Shown: in pieces, positions 6,532 through 16,071 of the stretch
How positions within the stretch are numbered: the first letter of the stretch is position 1
Layout of the letters: each line of letters starts with the position of its first letter
Assembly (NCBI GenBank): GCA_012932865.1
Contig: SAXG01000058.1
Coordinates: 1-64,000, forward strand
Length of the DNA stretch: 64,000 nt
DNA from: Amylostereum areolatum
Taxonomy: Eukaryota > Basidiomycota > Agaricomycetes > Russulales > Stereaceae
Direction of reading: 5' to 3'
The notes under the pieces: generated by a model
Seen by the model: the letters and a program-made list of their open reading frames with translations, nothing else
The model's database searches: none
What the model was told of the DNA's origin: nothing
Translations under genes and position numbers: made by a program

Positions 6532-9500
6532 CTAATGTCTCATTCTCGTCTTTCGTTTCTTTCGTCTTGTTGGTCTTCGTTCTCGCTGCGTCGCGTCGGT
6601 TTCGTCGCGATCAGTGGTTTCTGTGTTGGTATCTTTGATTGGCTGTGGTGGCAACTTCGGTGCCTTGGGGTTGTTTCGATGGAACTCTGCGATTGCATCT
6701 TTTGATCCCTCTAGATTAGATGCTGGTTCCCATGTGTTACCGGAGTCTGGGTATCCTTTCCATTTCACGAAGTAATGTAGCGGTTCTGAATATCGTTTGT
6801 CTAATTTTGAGGCTACTATCGTTTCTAGTTCGTAGAGTTCTTCGTCGTTTACTAGTTCTGGAGGTGGTCTTTCGTAAGCTTCGCCGTATTGTTCTGTTTC
6901 TTTGAATGGAATCAACAATGCTGCGTGGAATACTGGATGTATTTTCCACTTCGTTGGTAGTTCTAGACGGTAGGTTACCGGTCCTATAACCTTTTCGATT
7001 TTGAATGGGCCGAATCGTTTCGGTGCTAGTTTGGTTTTTGGGTATACCGTGTTAAGGTTTTTTCCGTCTAACCATACTTGGTCGCCTTGTTTGAGTTGAT
7101 TTCTTAGCGTGAACGTTTGATCATGCTGCATTTTCATTAATTTAGCAGCTATCTTCAGGCTTGCTTCTGCGTTGTCCCATGCGTTCTTAAGGTTCTTTAT
7201 TCTTTCTTCGGCTGTCGGTATTCGCGGATCGGTTGGTATTGCCGGATTGAAAACCGGTTGATACCCGTGTAGGAGTTCGAATGGGGAAGCTTTCGTAGCT
7301 GAATGTTGTCTTATGTTGTGTGCAAATTCTGCTTTTGGTAGGAGTTTCGCCCAATTCGTTTGATCTCCGTTGCAGAATGCTCGAAGATATTGTTCTAATT
7401 CTTGATTCACTCTTTCTGTTTCGCCATCCGTTTGTGGATGATACGCTGTACTGAGTGATGAGATAACTCCGAGGCTTTCGCAGATTGATTGGAATACTTT
7501 GGATGCGAATTGAGGACCTCTGTCCGATATCATTCTTTTCCATAGTCCAAATCGTCTGTAAACGTTGTCGATCAGAAGATCGGCTGTTTCTTCTGCGTTG
7601 ATCGTCTTTAGGCACGGTGTGAATACTGCGGTCTTGGTGAACCTATCGACGACTACGTTGATCGAATCGAATCCATTGGAGATCGGAAGATCTGTAATGA
7701 AGTCTGATGTGATTGTTTCCCATGGTCGTTCTGGTATTTCCGTAGGTTGTAATGGGTGTTTCGCCGGATGCGTGACATTCTTCGTTGACTGGCATATGGG
7801 ACATCCTTGAACGTAATCTTTTACGAAGGAAATCATCTTTGGCCACCAAAAGTTTCTTTGTACTAGTTCTAGAGTTTTCATTTCGCCTGGATGTCCAATC
7901 GTTTCTAGATCGTGATGCGATTTTAGGATCATGCGCCTGAGTTCGAGATTCTGTGGTACGTAGATCTTTCCTTTTCTGATGATCAGATCATTCTCGAAGT
8001 TCCAATCTTCGATTCCTTTTGCGAGGGTGCGTGGTCCCGATCTTTTGATCGTATCTAACGCCGTCCAAACTTCATCATCTAGGTGTGAGAAGTTTCTTAG
8101 CTCTTTGAGGAGTTCTTTGTCTCCGACTGCTTCGACTGTTCCTCTTCCGGTGGCTCTAGCTCTGAAAACCGAAGGGTGAAGCAGGATGCGGTCGTCGTTG
8201 TCTGGAATGTCTTCCTTATGATCTGGTCTTCTAGAAAGTCCATCTGCCTTGTTTGTACTTCCTGGTTTGTGTACCAAGGTGTAGTCGAAACGGGACAGAT
8301 ACGAGCTCCATCGTGCTTGCCGTCGATTGAGTTTCTGAGCTGTTGTGAAATATTCTAGATTTTTATGATCTGTCCAGATTTCGACTTTGTGGTTCGCTCC
8401 TTCTAGATAGTGTCGCCAGTGTTCTAAGGCTTTCACTACTCCTAAGAGTTCTTTGTCGTATATCTCGTAATTTTGTTCCGCGGAAGATAGTGATTTGGAT
8501 AGGTACGCGACCGGATGCCATCTTTCGATCTCATCTGGCTGCGATAGGATGGCTCCGTACGCAAAATCGGAGGCGTCACTCTCTATGCGGAATGGTTTGT
8601 TTTCATCGGGCATGATTAAGATTGGGGACGATGTGAATTCTCGTTTCAGTCTTTCGAAGGTACGTTCACATTCGGCCGTCCAGTTCCATTCGTGGTCTTT
8701 CTTTGTGAGCTGGAATAGGGGTCTGGCGATCTTGGAATAGTCTTTGATGAAGCGTCGATAGAAATTTCCAAATCCGAGGAATGATTGGACTTCTTTTACT
8801 TTCCTCGGTGTGGGCCATTCGGCTAGTCCTTGGACTTTGACCGGATCCATCTGTACCTTGTTGTGCGTGATTATCACGCCTAGGTATTCGATCGATGGTT
8901 GTTCGAAGAAGCACTTCTCTGGTTTGAGGAATAGATCGTTCCGTTCTAGAAGTTGGAGGGCTTCTTTCATCAGTTTTCTATGTTCGTCGAGTGTTTCTGT
9001 GAATATCAGTATGTCATCCATATAGACCACTACTTTTCCGGTGTCTATTAATTCTTTGAACAGTGCGTTCATCATTGCTTGGAATGTTGCGGGTGAGTTG
9101 GTTAGTCCGAAGAACATTACCATTGGTTCGAAAAGGCCTCTGTTTGTTTTGAACGCAGCTTTCCATTGATCTCCTTCTTTGATCCGAACATTGTTGTATC
9201 CCCATCGGAGATCGAGCTTTGAAAAGATCTTAGCGCCTTTTAATTTGTCGATGAGATCTGAGATGAGTGGTATCGGGTATTCATTTTTGACCGTGATCGA
9301 GTTAAGATAGCGATAGTCCTGTACTGGTCGAAGAGATCCATCTTTCTTCTTGATAAAGAAGAAGGGCGATGATATCTCTGATTTTGATTCTCGGATGTAC
9401 CCTTTTCGTAGATGTTCGTCTATGAATGTGTCCAGTTCCTTCCGTTCTGGTACCGTCATTGGGTACACTTTGCAATTTCGAGGTTTCCATCCTTCAGTTA

Positions 9501-10419
9501 GGTCTATCGCGTGATCCCAAGGTCTGCTGATTGGGAAGCGTTCCGACGCTTTCTTTTCGAATACCTTATGATACTGTTTGTAACTAGATGGAATCATCTC
9601 GTCGAGTGTCTTCTTCTTCTCTCCTATGGCCGCTCTTTCTGCGAGTTCTTGTGCCTTGGTTGCTCTTGCTGTTATCCAAATACCGGGTTCGTTTGCTTCT
9701 TTTGCAATCGGCATCGTTTCTACGTCAGTTTTTCCATGGAACGTTCTGACTATCCTGATATCGGTGAGATCGGAGTTGGATTCGGGGTCTTCTTGTTCTT
9801 CTATCGTCGCGTGATGGTTGATCTTCTGTTCTTCGAATGATTGTAGAGAGTGTTCGTCTTTTCCTTGGACGATCATTGTTTTACTGGTAGTGAAGCACGT
9901 ACCTGGACATGTTTGTAGTGTAATCTGTCTCTTTCTCCAATCGATATGAGGATTGTGTTTCTTGAGCCAAGGGGTTCCTAAGATTACTTCGTCTCCTCCC
10001 AGGGCTGTGACGAACAATCCTAAGTTTTCGCGGTGAATTTCTCCGTTGATCCCTGCTATCGTCATTGGAAGGTACACTTTCTGTTTGATCTCTCCTAGAG
10101 TGTTCTTAGATCCATCAACGTTATATATCGGTATTGGCTTCTTCAGTTGGATCAGATTCATCTTGTGTTTTCGTACGAAATCTGGATGGATCAGGGTGCT
10201 GCTTGCTCCGCTATCTAGCAGTGCCTTTGCGGCGGCTTTACGGAACTTTCCATGAAACGTAACAGGTATATGAATTGACGGAGCGTGCGTTGCTCCATCT
10301 TGGTATGACCTTATATACACTGTTCTATTTACGTCATCTCTTGTGTCCTGCACAGGAGATCGATTTGAAAAGTTCATTGTCTGTGTCCTTTCAACAGCCG
10401 CGGTTGAAGGACGATTCAA
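6532..10419 (-). CDS. pol: element A copy 1 Pol polyprotein (PR-RT-RNaseH-INT-chromodomain)
   Basis: About 1295 codons, open, in the -1 frame relative to gag and overlapping its stop. Order: aspartic protease (LLDSGASSTLIH, residues 67-78), reverse transcriptase with KDGSLRPVQDYR and YMDDILIF (about 465), RNase H (ESDASDFAYGAILS, TDHKNLEYF), integrase with an HHCC zinc finger (HHDLETIGHPGEMKT to CPICQSTK), the DDE core ([29 protein letters not shown]), and a C-terminal chromodomain (FVKWKGYPDSGNTWEPASNL). That order and the chromodomain place it in the chromoviruses of Ty3/gypsy. There is no AUG at its start; it should be made as Gag-Pol. Confidence 0.95.
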   Translation of the reverse strand: MNRPSTAAVERTQTMNFSNRSPVQDTRDDVNRTVYIRSYQDGATHAPSIHIPVTFHGKFRKAAAKALLDSGASSTLIHPDFVRKHKMNLIQLKKPIPIYNVDGSKNTLGEIKQKVYLPMTIAGINGEIHRENLGLFVTALGGDEVILGTPWLKKHNPHIDWRKRQITLQTCPGTCFTTSKTMIVQGKDEHSLQSFEEQKINHHATIEEQEDPESNSDLTDIRIVRTFHGKTDVETMPIAKEANEPGIWITARATKAQELAERAAIGEKKKTLDEMIPSSYKQYHKVFEKKASERFPISRPWDHAIDLTEGWKPRNCKVYPMTVPERKELDTFIDEHLRKGYIRESKSEISSPFFFIKKKDGSLRPVQDYRYLNSITVKNEYPIPLISDLIDKLKGAKIFSKLDLRWGYNNVRIKEGDQWKAAFKTNRGLFEPMVMFFGLTNSPATFQAMMNALFKELIDTGKVVVYMDDILIFTETLDEHRKLMKEALQLLERNDLFLKPEKCFFEQPSIEYLGVIITHNKVQMDPVKVQGLAEWPTPRKVKEVQSFLGFGNFYRRFIKDYSKIARPLFQLTKKDHEWNWTAECERTFERLKREFTSSPILIMPDENKPFRIESDASDFAYGAILSQPDEIERWHPVAYLSKSLSSAEQNYEIYDKELLGVVKALEHWRHYLEGANHKVEIWTDHKNLEYFTTAQKLNRRQARWSSYLSRFDYTLVHKPGSTNKADGLSRRPDHKEDIPDNDDRILLHPSVFRARATGRGTVEAVGDKELLKELRNFSHLDDEVWTALDTIKRSGPRTLAKGIEDWNFENDLIIRKGKIYVPQNLELRRMILKSHHDLETIGHPGEMKTLELVQRNFWWPKMISFVKDYVQGCPICQSTKNVTHPAKHPLQPTEIPERPWETITSDFITDLPISNGFDSINVVVDRFTKTAVFTPCLKTINAEETADLLIDNVYRRFGLWKRMISDRGPQFASKVFQSICESLGVISSLSTAYHPQTDGETERVNQELEQYLRAFCNGDQTNWAKLLPKAEFAHNIRQHSATKASPFELLHGYQPVFNPAIPTDPRIPTAEERIKNLKNAWDNAEASLKIAAKLMKMQHDQTFTLRNQLKQGDQVWLDGKNLNTVYPKTKLAPKRFGPFKIEKVIGPVTYRLELPTKWKIHPVFHAALLIPFKETEQYGEAYERPPPELVNDEELYELETIVASKLDKRYSEPLHYFVKWKGYPDSGNTWEPASNLEGSKDAIAEFHRNNPKAPKLPPQPIKDTNTETTDRDETDATQRERRPTRRKKRKTRMRH

Positions 10420-11735
10420 AAACCCTGATTGTCTTTGAACATGTTGGCAGTGCGTGCGAACGTCTCACTGTCCATCTTGTTCACAAGCTTGGTGATCTGA
10501 TCAATCGGGGATTCTTCTTCTGTTAGATTCGCCGTTCGTGCATTGATCGTTGTTTGGGTACGTTTCTCTGGGCAGTTCCTGGAGATGTGTCCTGGCTTCC
10601 GGCAATAGAAGCATGATCCTGACTTCTGGAGTTCAGTACGTTCTTGCGGGGTAAGGCGTCTGAAGTTTCGGCCGTTGTTCCCTGTTTGTGCCGCTCTGGC
10701 GGTGGTCGCGTTTCCTTTATTCCCATTTCCTTTTCTGAATGGAATATATGTCTGTGGTTTCTTGTATAGGAGCGTGAGATCACTCGTCGGGTTCATTGGT
10801 CTCGTGTAATGTCGTTGGAACGCTTGCGCTTCTCTCCAGTTATTGTCAATGCGTAACGCGAGTTCGTACCATTCATCAATATCGTTCGAGATGTGGTCTC
10901 TCTTGAGGATCTCAACCACGATATCATTGCGCAGTCCTCTCTTGAATTGGTCGATTAGTGCCTTATGATCGTAACCTGCTTCCATGGCGTAGTCCCTGAA
11001 GATTGTAATATAATCTTTGGTTTCCATAGTCCCTTGTTCTAGGCGCTGTATATTGAATCTAGCGTCTCTTCCTGGGTCTATTTCTCCGAAGGTCTCTAAG
11101 AAGGCGTCGCGGAATGCCGTCCATGGGAGGTATACTTCTGGATCTAGACCGCGATCTCGTATCTTATCGATCTTACTTATTAAGAGGGACGCCCAGTGGA
11201 GGGCTGGTCCATCGGTGAGATGCGAGAGTACAAAGGTTATCTTACGCATGTTGGCTGCATACGCGTTGGGAAAGGCTATGAAGCGAAGTACGCATTGTTC
11301 TATGAACTTTGCTGCTTTCGCTCGATCTCTTCCGTCGTATACTCCCAGTGCGTTTAGTTTGAATCCTTTGTCCTTATCATCGGGTTTTGATCCGATTGTG
11401 CCTGTTCCTCCTGGTGGGGAATTCCCTGGTGGGTGCTTCGATTCTTTCGGAAGATCCGCGGTTGCTCCTCTCCCGAAGACGTAGTCTCTGACTTCTTTTC
11501 CCTTTTTGTTATTTATTGATTGGTTGGAGAGTGATGGTGATGGTGGCGTTAGCGTTCTCCATCTTATTGGGTCGGTCGTGCCAAGTCCTAGGGGGAATCG
11601 AGTCTCATGTCTCGGTTTCGCGGGATCGGCTGGTGTTGGAGTTGCAGGCGTCTGGCGCGGTATATTAGTCTCTCCAGGGGGAACATTGCTAAGTGTGGTG
11701 GCGGGGTTGGGTATCGAGGCGGCGGCGTCTCCCAT
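10416..11735 (-). CDS. gag: element A copy 1 Gag
   Basis: 439 residues from the ATG at 11735 to the TGA at 10416-10418. The N-terminal third is Pro/Ser-rich; the Ty3-type capsid region spans about residues 150-330 (TFVLSHLTDGPALHWASLLI, FLETFGEIDPGRDARF, and LIDQFKRGLRNDIV). One zinc knuckle, CFYCRKPGHISRNC, lies at about 375-388. The frame is open a further 266 codons upstream of this ATG without any other ATG (see the leader entry), so the real Gag may be longer. The gag stop is directly preceded by GGGTTTT. Confidence 0.93.
   Translation of the reverse strand: MGDAAASIPNPATTLSNVPPGETNIPRQTPATPTPADPAKPRHETRFPLGLGTTDPIRWRTLTPPSPSLSNQSINNKKGKEVRDYVFGRGATADLPKESKHPPGNSPPGGTGTIGSKPDDKDKGFKLNALGVYDGRDRAKAAKFIEQCVLRFIAFPNAYAANMRKITFVLSHLTDGPALHWASLLISKIDKIRDRGLDPEVYLPWTAFRDAFLETFGEIDPGRDARFNIQRLEQGTMETKDYITIFRDYAMEAGYDHKALIDQFKRGLRNDIVVEILKRDHISNDIDEWYELALRIDNNWREAQAFQRHYTRPMNPTSDLTLLYKKPQTYIPFRKGNGNKGNATTARAAQTGNNGRNFRRLTPQERTELQKSGSCFYCRKPGHISRNCPEKRTQTTINARTANLTEEESPIDQITKLVNKMDSETFARTANMFKDNQGF
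10419..10425 (-). promoter_or_regulatory. -1 ribosomal frameshift site, element A copy 1
   Basis: G GGT TTT in the gag frame, directly before the TGA. It fits the X XXY YYZ rule, and a -1 slip enters the pol frame. The same heptamer is at 57801-57807 in copy 2. Confidence 0.75.
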
Positions 11736-12537
11736 TGTTGTGACGTTCTCGGATTTTCCAAATAGATTTCCTTGTCTTCCTCTTGTGGTTCCGAAGATGT
11801 CGTCAGGTGATTGGGATCTTGTTGAGTTCTTTGTATGTTCTTCCGTTTCTGCTGCGCTCGATGGGCTGCCTTCTCGACTTCCTCCGGGATCGGACTTAAT
11901 TTGGGGGTTTGATATAGTTCTCTTAGGTTCTGTCGCGGTTTCCTCTGGAGGTGGTGCGGCTGTTGCGGGTTCTTGAGGATGCTGGGGTTCGGTTCGAGGA
12001 TTCTGTGGTTCGGTTGTCGTATCGGCTGTGTCGGTATCTGGATCAAATTCCCAGTAGTCCTTAATATTCCCGGTGTAAGGCTTCTCTTCGACTTTCTGTG
12101 CGTCCGGATGTTTCCAGAGTTCTTCTGATGAGAGGGGCCCGATATGAGGTCTTGAATAATCTGGGCGCTTCCAATGTGAATTGTCGTAGCTTCCGTCTTC
12201 CTTTTCTCTTTTGGATCTATCTATGAAATATTCTGCTGCTGGGGGAAGGTTGTATCTGTATATGGGCGGGTTCCACTGGTATGCGTATGTTCCTTTGCTT
12301 TCTTTCGCGACGAGGGCTCCGTCGTAGTAAAAAAGGAGATGATAGGGGTCAAATGTCCAGCGATGATCTTCGTTTCCGTTAGGGAATTCTCGACTGCAGT
12401 TTGATTGGAGTTGAGGGATTTCAAAATCTGATGGTCTCTTTTCAGCGGGTTGTTCCGCTGACTCCGTGGTGGGTGTTTCGTTTGACGCTCTGCGCCAAAC
12501 TGTAGGGTGAGCTAGTGTAGAGGAGAGCTCGTTCTAG
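11736..12537 (-). other. AUG-free open leader of element A, in frame with gag
   Basis: From a TAG at the LTR edge the gag frame is open for 266 codons up to the gag ATG, yet the sense strand of these 802 nt contains no ATG in any frame; the antisense strand has many. The translated leader looks like protein (FYYDGALVAKESKGTYAYQW, PPIYRYNLPPAAEY, DRSKREKE) and copy 2 conserves these residues (59780-59600) despite frameshifts. So the leader is probably translated as an N-terminal part of Gag from a non-AUG codon, or lost its AUGs so that scanning reaches the gag AUG. Confidence 0.6.
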
Positions 12538-13074
12538 TGTTAAGGACGGTCCTTATCACGTGACAAGCGGCTCAGGCTACAGTGCTTACGTGGATGAGAG
12601 GTGGGATCAGGTGATCCAGACGTCTTAGTTATACGAAGTTAGAGGTCGATAAGCGAAGCAGTAAGTCTTCACGGAAGACTTAGGCGAGCTTTCGACTTAG
12701 TTACTTTAGGCTCTCTTTCGTATGCTTTAAGAGGAGGTTCTATTTAGAACAGTCCTGTATTTACAAAGAGAACGAGCTGGGGAATAGCGCGTTCGTTGAG
12801 CCTCCTTTTATAGGAAAGGAGGTTGAGTAAATATATGTACATTCGGCGACGGTTGCATCAAGTATCTACGGAGACGAACTGTGGCACCATCGAGGCTATG
12901 CCGTTGGGTCGGTGACGATCTATGGCACCATCGAGGCTATGCCGTCGAGACGGTGACGATCTGTGGCAGCGTCGTTGAGACGGTTACGAACTGGGTACGG
13001 TCGTAATCCGTCATTTAGCGACGTCCTTCCTAGTAAGGAAGTGGAAAATGAAATACCTTGGGCAAGTTGTAACA
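12538..13074 (-). repeat. element A copy 1, 5' LTR
   Basis: 537 bp, differing from the 3' LTR at two positions by eye (an A for G at about 12930 and a C for T at about 12957 in plus-strand terms). The TATA box is at 12806-12812. Confidence 0.95.
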
Positions 13075-13417
13075 GCTGCAGCTGAAAGAACACCTTGCCA
13101 CGGGCATCGCGGTACGCTTCGAGAGCCATATGGTCGGGATGGGTGCATGTGCGATAGCCGGAACGAACAGGCTCTTTGCATGCAATGACAGCGCAGAGTG
13201 ACGACTCCGTCGCATGATCTTCACAAAAATGGTGGCGGTTGTTGATGAGAGGCTTGGTGCAATTGTGCACAGCGCAGCAGGGATGTCCGATCGACACCCC
13301 GTCAGAAACAACAGCTCGGAGAGAGCCTACAACATACAATAGAGTCAGTAAATATATGTGGGAAATCTAACGGCAGCAACGACGTACGGAGACCAAGATA
13401 CCCCTCACCTGTGTCGC
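13075..13417 (-). pseudogene. KDZ-associated gene, CxC6 piece
   Basis: The minus strand carries the CxC6-type zinc-chelating cluster: AVVSDGVSIGHPCCAVHNC, HHFCEDHA, CAVIACKEPVRSGYRTC, then ALEAYRDARGKVFFQLQ. An intron (GTGAGG to TTGTAG) sits at its upstream end. The left edge meets element A at the duplication GCTGC and the right edge meets element B at GTCGC. Across both joins the reading frame continues into the neighbouring pieces when one duplication copy is dropped. Confidence 0.85.
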
Positions 13418-13837
13418 TGTCACGGATCGCTCCATTTCTCTCTTCGTTTGCAGACCTCGTACACGCGACGTGTCACGGCACATGACTTTCCCTTGCATCA
13501 CATGCTTCAACGACGTCATTGCCCGGACTTCCGAGCGGGGTTCCGCATCCTTATCTATGACATCACTGCTCCGGACCTTCGTCCTCCGCCCCATGACTCC
13601 TTTCCTATTGTTCCCCCCACTCGCACCACTATCGCATCACATCGCACCATCGTTCCCACTTGTATATAAGGACAGTGTTTCTCCTCCCTTTTCCCTAGAC
13701 TGTCCATCTCGTCATACGGTACTGTAGCGCACGTTGCACTACCCTAGACCCCGGCACTCTTGAATCTATTTTCTTCTCGCTCCTCCCATCGTCGCGACTT
13801 AGGCGGTTCATCGGTCTCATAAACTGCGTTTCTGACA
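13418..13837 (+). repeat. element B copy 1, 5' LTR
   Basis: 420 bp, TGTCACGG to CTGACA. A TATA box, TATATAAG, lies at 13663-13670. Directly after the LTR comes CCTGGACAGTC; the TGG two bases in could start a primer site, but I cannot match it to a tRNA. Confidence 0.93.
13663..13670 (+). promoter_or_regulatory. LTR TATA box of element B
   Basis: TATATAAG in the 5' LTR, repeated in the 3' LTR at about 20337-20344. Confidence 0.65.
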
Positions 13838-14454
13838 CCTGGACAGTCTACCCCTACGCCTACCTCGCACCCCTCTCTCCATCTACCTCTGCCGTCTCTA
13901 CGACGTTAAAAACTCCCACCACGGACCTCCCGAACGCACCGGTTTTCCTCCCGTTCAACGGAAAGCCGATCACCCCCCGCGACGACGCACCACTCCCCTA
14001 CCCTTGGTCCGACGCCGTCACCGTCAACTGCCTCGTCCCCGTACAGAACCTCTGCAAGAAAGATCCCTGGACCGCGCATGGCCTCAACTTCCGCATCTTC
14101 GAGTGGAGGTGGCACAAGGATCACGGTACTGTCGTCCTCGCCCTATACGTCCGGATCACTACGTGCATCAACGTAGATCTCGAACGCCTTGAATTCACCC
14201 TCCACGCCCCCACCTACCACACATACCTCATCCAAGACGCCCCCAACCCGATCCTCCAAACCAGTTTCACCTCCGTTTCCCAGTTTAACCGCCGGACCCC
14301 CGAATCCACCCCGCCACCAGTCCTCCGTCCCACCATCAAGGGTAAGACCCTTCGTCGCCGCCACCACGAACATAAGATCCGCCAGGCAGTAAAAGCCGGC
14401 TACCTCACCAAGAAACTCCTCGGCCGTCGCCCCATCGCGGCGGACTTCTTCTAG
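13699..14454 (+). other. element B leader frame without AUG, ending in a conserved TAG
   Basis: One frame is open from 13699, close to the expected transcription start, to a TAG at 14452-14454. It has no ATG in that frame, and the whole leader to gag has only one ATG, out of frame at 14078. The predicted product looks real (FLPFNGKPITPRDDAPLPYP, LNFRIFEWRWHKDHG, RRRHHEHKIRQAVKAG). Copy 2 keeps the frame and the TAG (61811-61813). I do not recognise the domain. It may be a separate leader protein made from a non-AUG start, or part of Gag reached by readthrough. Confidence 0.5.
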
Positions 14455-15045
14455 ACCATCATCACGTCCTCCACAGCCCCTCGTCCCCCCACCCCGAACC
14501 TTCCCCCAGGCGTCTTTCGAGACTACTGTCCCGAAGAATACTATATCCTCACCTCGCAGCAGACTAAGGAATCCGTACGTTGGCTGCACGACGAACCAAA
14601 CCGGCAACGTCGAGACTGGTACTTCGACGACCGCGACGAACAACCCTACGTCGAAGAATCGGATTTTGCCACCGCTGCGGACGTTCTACAGCGCTTCCTG
14701 AACCCCCCTCCGACCCACTCGCCCCCACCCCGTCGACGTACTGTAATCGAAGTCCCAGAAGGGATCAACCACAACGACACAACTGGGAAGTGGTACGCCT
14801 ATAGACGAAACAAGAACGGAACCCCAGGACGATCAGTAGTTGAGTGGCAGCCCACTTCGTTCAGCCCCGTCCAAGATCACTGGTCGTGGCATCATAACCA
14901 GCAATTCCTCACCCCCGCCGACTTCCTTGTCGCAAAACAAGTTGAGGACGAAGTTGAAGAAGCAGAAGAACGCCGACAAGAAACCCTACGCCGCCTTGAT
15001 CAAGAACTCGCCCAATCCCTCACCGTCCCCCTCCCCTTCGACAAG
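14455..15045 (+). other. element B open N-terminal extension of Gag without AUG
   Basis: After the TAG at 14452 the same frame stays open into gag, again with no ATG (CPEEYYILTSQQTKESVRW, WYFDDRDEQPYVEESDF, GKWYAYRRNKNGTPGRSVVE). Differences to copy 2 are mostly at third positions, for example in YVEESDFATAAD, which indicates coding constraint. Copy 2 lacks two bases just after the TAG (near 61824), so leader and gag are not in one frame there. Confidence 0.5.
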
Positions 15046-16071
15046 ATGTCCGACGCCGAATCCAAACCTGCCGTCTCCAAGCGAGAGATCGGCCCCAAGC
15101 CAAAGCCATTCAAAGGCGATAGACGCGACACCCTCCGGTTCTCCCTCGAGCTCCGCATGTTCCTGCGCGTTAACAAGGATGTTTATGCCACAGATGACGC
15201 CAAGATGATGCTCCTCCTCAGCCTGATGGAGGACGACACGGCGAAAGCCTGGGCCACGCATCGCCGCATGGAACTCTTCGCCGATGAAGACGAGAAGGAA
15301 GACGCCGAAACCCTCGACCCCACGCCCCCAACACTCCACTATAACTCCTACAAAGAGCTCTTCGAGAGGTTTGGCAAAGACTTCGTGCCCGTCGATCCGA
15401 AGATAGAGGCTCAGCGCAAGATCAACGAGCTCGCAATGACCACCCGGGACGTCACTGACTTTATCACCAAGTTTGAGATGCTGGCAACCATGTCAGCGTA
15501 CGACGACGAGGCGCTAATCCACTTTTTCAAGAAGGGACTTCAGCGTGACCTCGGCAAGCAGGTGGCCCGGTCGTACCCGTTCCCCACCAAGCTCGCGGAG
15601 TGGAAGGAGCACGCCCGCCGCATCAACCACCAGTGGCTCGAAGAGAACCCGGAGAGGAAGAGCAGTCAGTCCAAGGGGGCTGTCGCGCTCACCTCGAACG
15701 GTTCGACCAACGACTCCTCGTCGCGCCGAGTCGGCGCCTTCACCAACACCTCGACCCGCCCTGCAAAGCTGACGGACGACGAGCGCGCAAAGATGATGCG
15801 TGAAGGCAAGTGCTTCATGTGTCGACAAGCCGGTCACGTCTCTCGTGACTGCCCCAACCGCGACTCGAGCGCGCGACGGGTGGGCGCAGTAGAGACTGGG
15901 TCCAAGGCCCCTCCCCTGCCGACGAACACGGCTCCGTCCACTGCGAAAGCAGCTCCCGACCCATCCAAAACCATCGCGGCGATCACTCGCCAGCTGAAGG
16001 ATCTGGACGCGGAAGGCAAGGAGCAGGCAGTAGCGCTGTTGAAGGACATCCTGGAATCGCAGGATTTTTGA
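15046..16071 (+). CDS. gag: element B copy 1 Gag
   Basis: 341 residues from the ATG at 15046. The capsid region (DTLRFSLELRMFLRVNKDVY, LLLSLMEDDTAKAWA, LIHFFKKGLQRDLGKQV) is followed by one zinc knuckle, CFMCRQAGHVSRDC (about 256-269), and a C-terminal helix ending LLKDILESQDF. The first ATG of the frame is at 15046, but the frame is open far upstream. The stop TGA (16069-16071) directly follows GGATTTT. Confidence 0.93.
   Translation: MSDAESKPAVSKREIGPKPKPFKGDRRDTLRFSLELRMFLRVNKDVYATDDAKMMLLLSLMEDDTAKAWATHRRMELFADEDEKEDAETLDPTPPTLHYNSYKELFERFGKDFVPVDPKIEAQRKINELAMTTRDVTDFITKFEMLATMSAYDDEALIHFFKKGLQRDLGKQVARSYPFPTKLAEWKEHARRINHQWLEENPERKSSQSKGAVALTSNGSTNDSSSRRVGAFTNTSTRPAKLTDDERAKMMREGKCFMCRQAGHVSRDCPNRDSSARRVGAVETGSKAPPLPTNTAPSTAKAAPDPSKTIAAITRQLKDLDAEGKEQAVALLKDILESQDF
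16062..16068 (+). promoter_or_regulatory. -1 ribosomal frameshift site, element B copy 1
   Basis: G GAT TTT in the gag frame, next to the TGA. GGAUUUU is a known -1 slippery heptamer of plant dianthoviruses. Copy 2 has the same at 63419-63425. Confidence 0.7.

Larger units (their letters stand above)
2833..13074 (-). mobile_element. Ty3/gypsy chromodomain retrotransposon A, copy 1 (complete, 10.2 kb)
   Basis: A complete LTR element inserted in the KDZ-type gene, read on the minus strand. Two LTRs of 537 bp (2833-3369 and 12538-13074) begin TGTTA and end TAACA, differ at only two positions by eye, and are flanked by the target duplication GCTGC (2828-2832 and 13075-13079). Order from the 5' LTR: long AUG-free leader, gag, pol (protease, RT, RNase H, integrase, chromodomain), then three accessory ORFs, a polypurine tract and the 3' LTR. 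Gag, pol and the accessory ORFs are intact, apart from the unresolved frames of ORF3, so the insertion is recent and may be active. At 10.2 kb it is long for a chromovirus; the extra length is the accessory region. Confidence 0.95.

Noticed and set aside
12510..12537. tRNA primer-binding site of element A
   Set aside because: The bases next to the 5' LTR (CTAGAACGAGCTC on the minus strand) lack TGG and match no tRNA end that I can name.
13358..13669. frames repeated at 13358-13727 and 20077-20401
   Set aside because: They are both LTR sequence of element B; the duplication of ORFs is only the LTR repeat.
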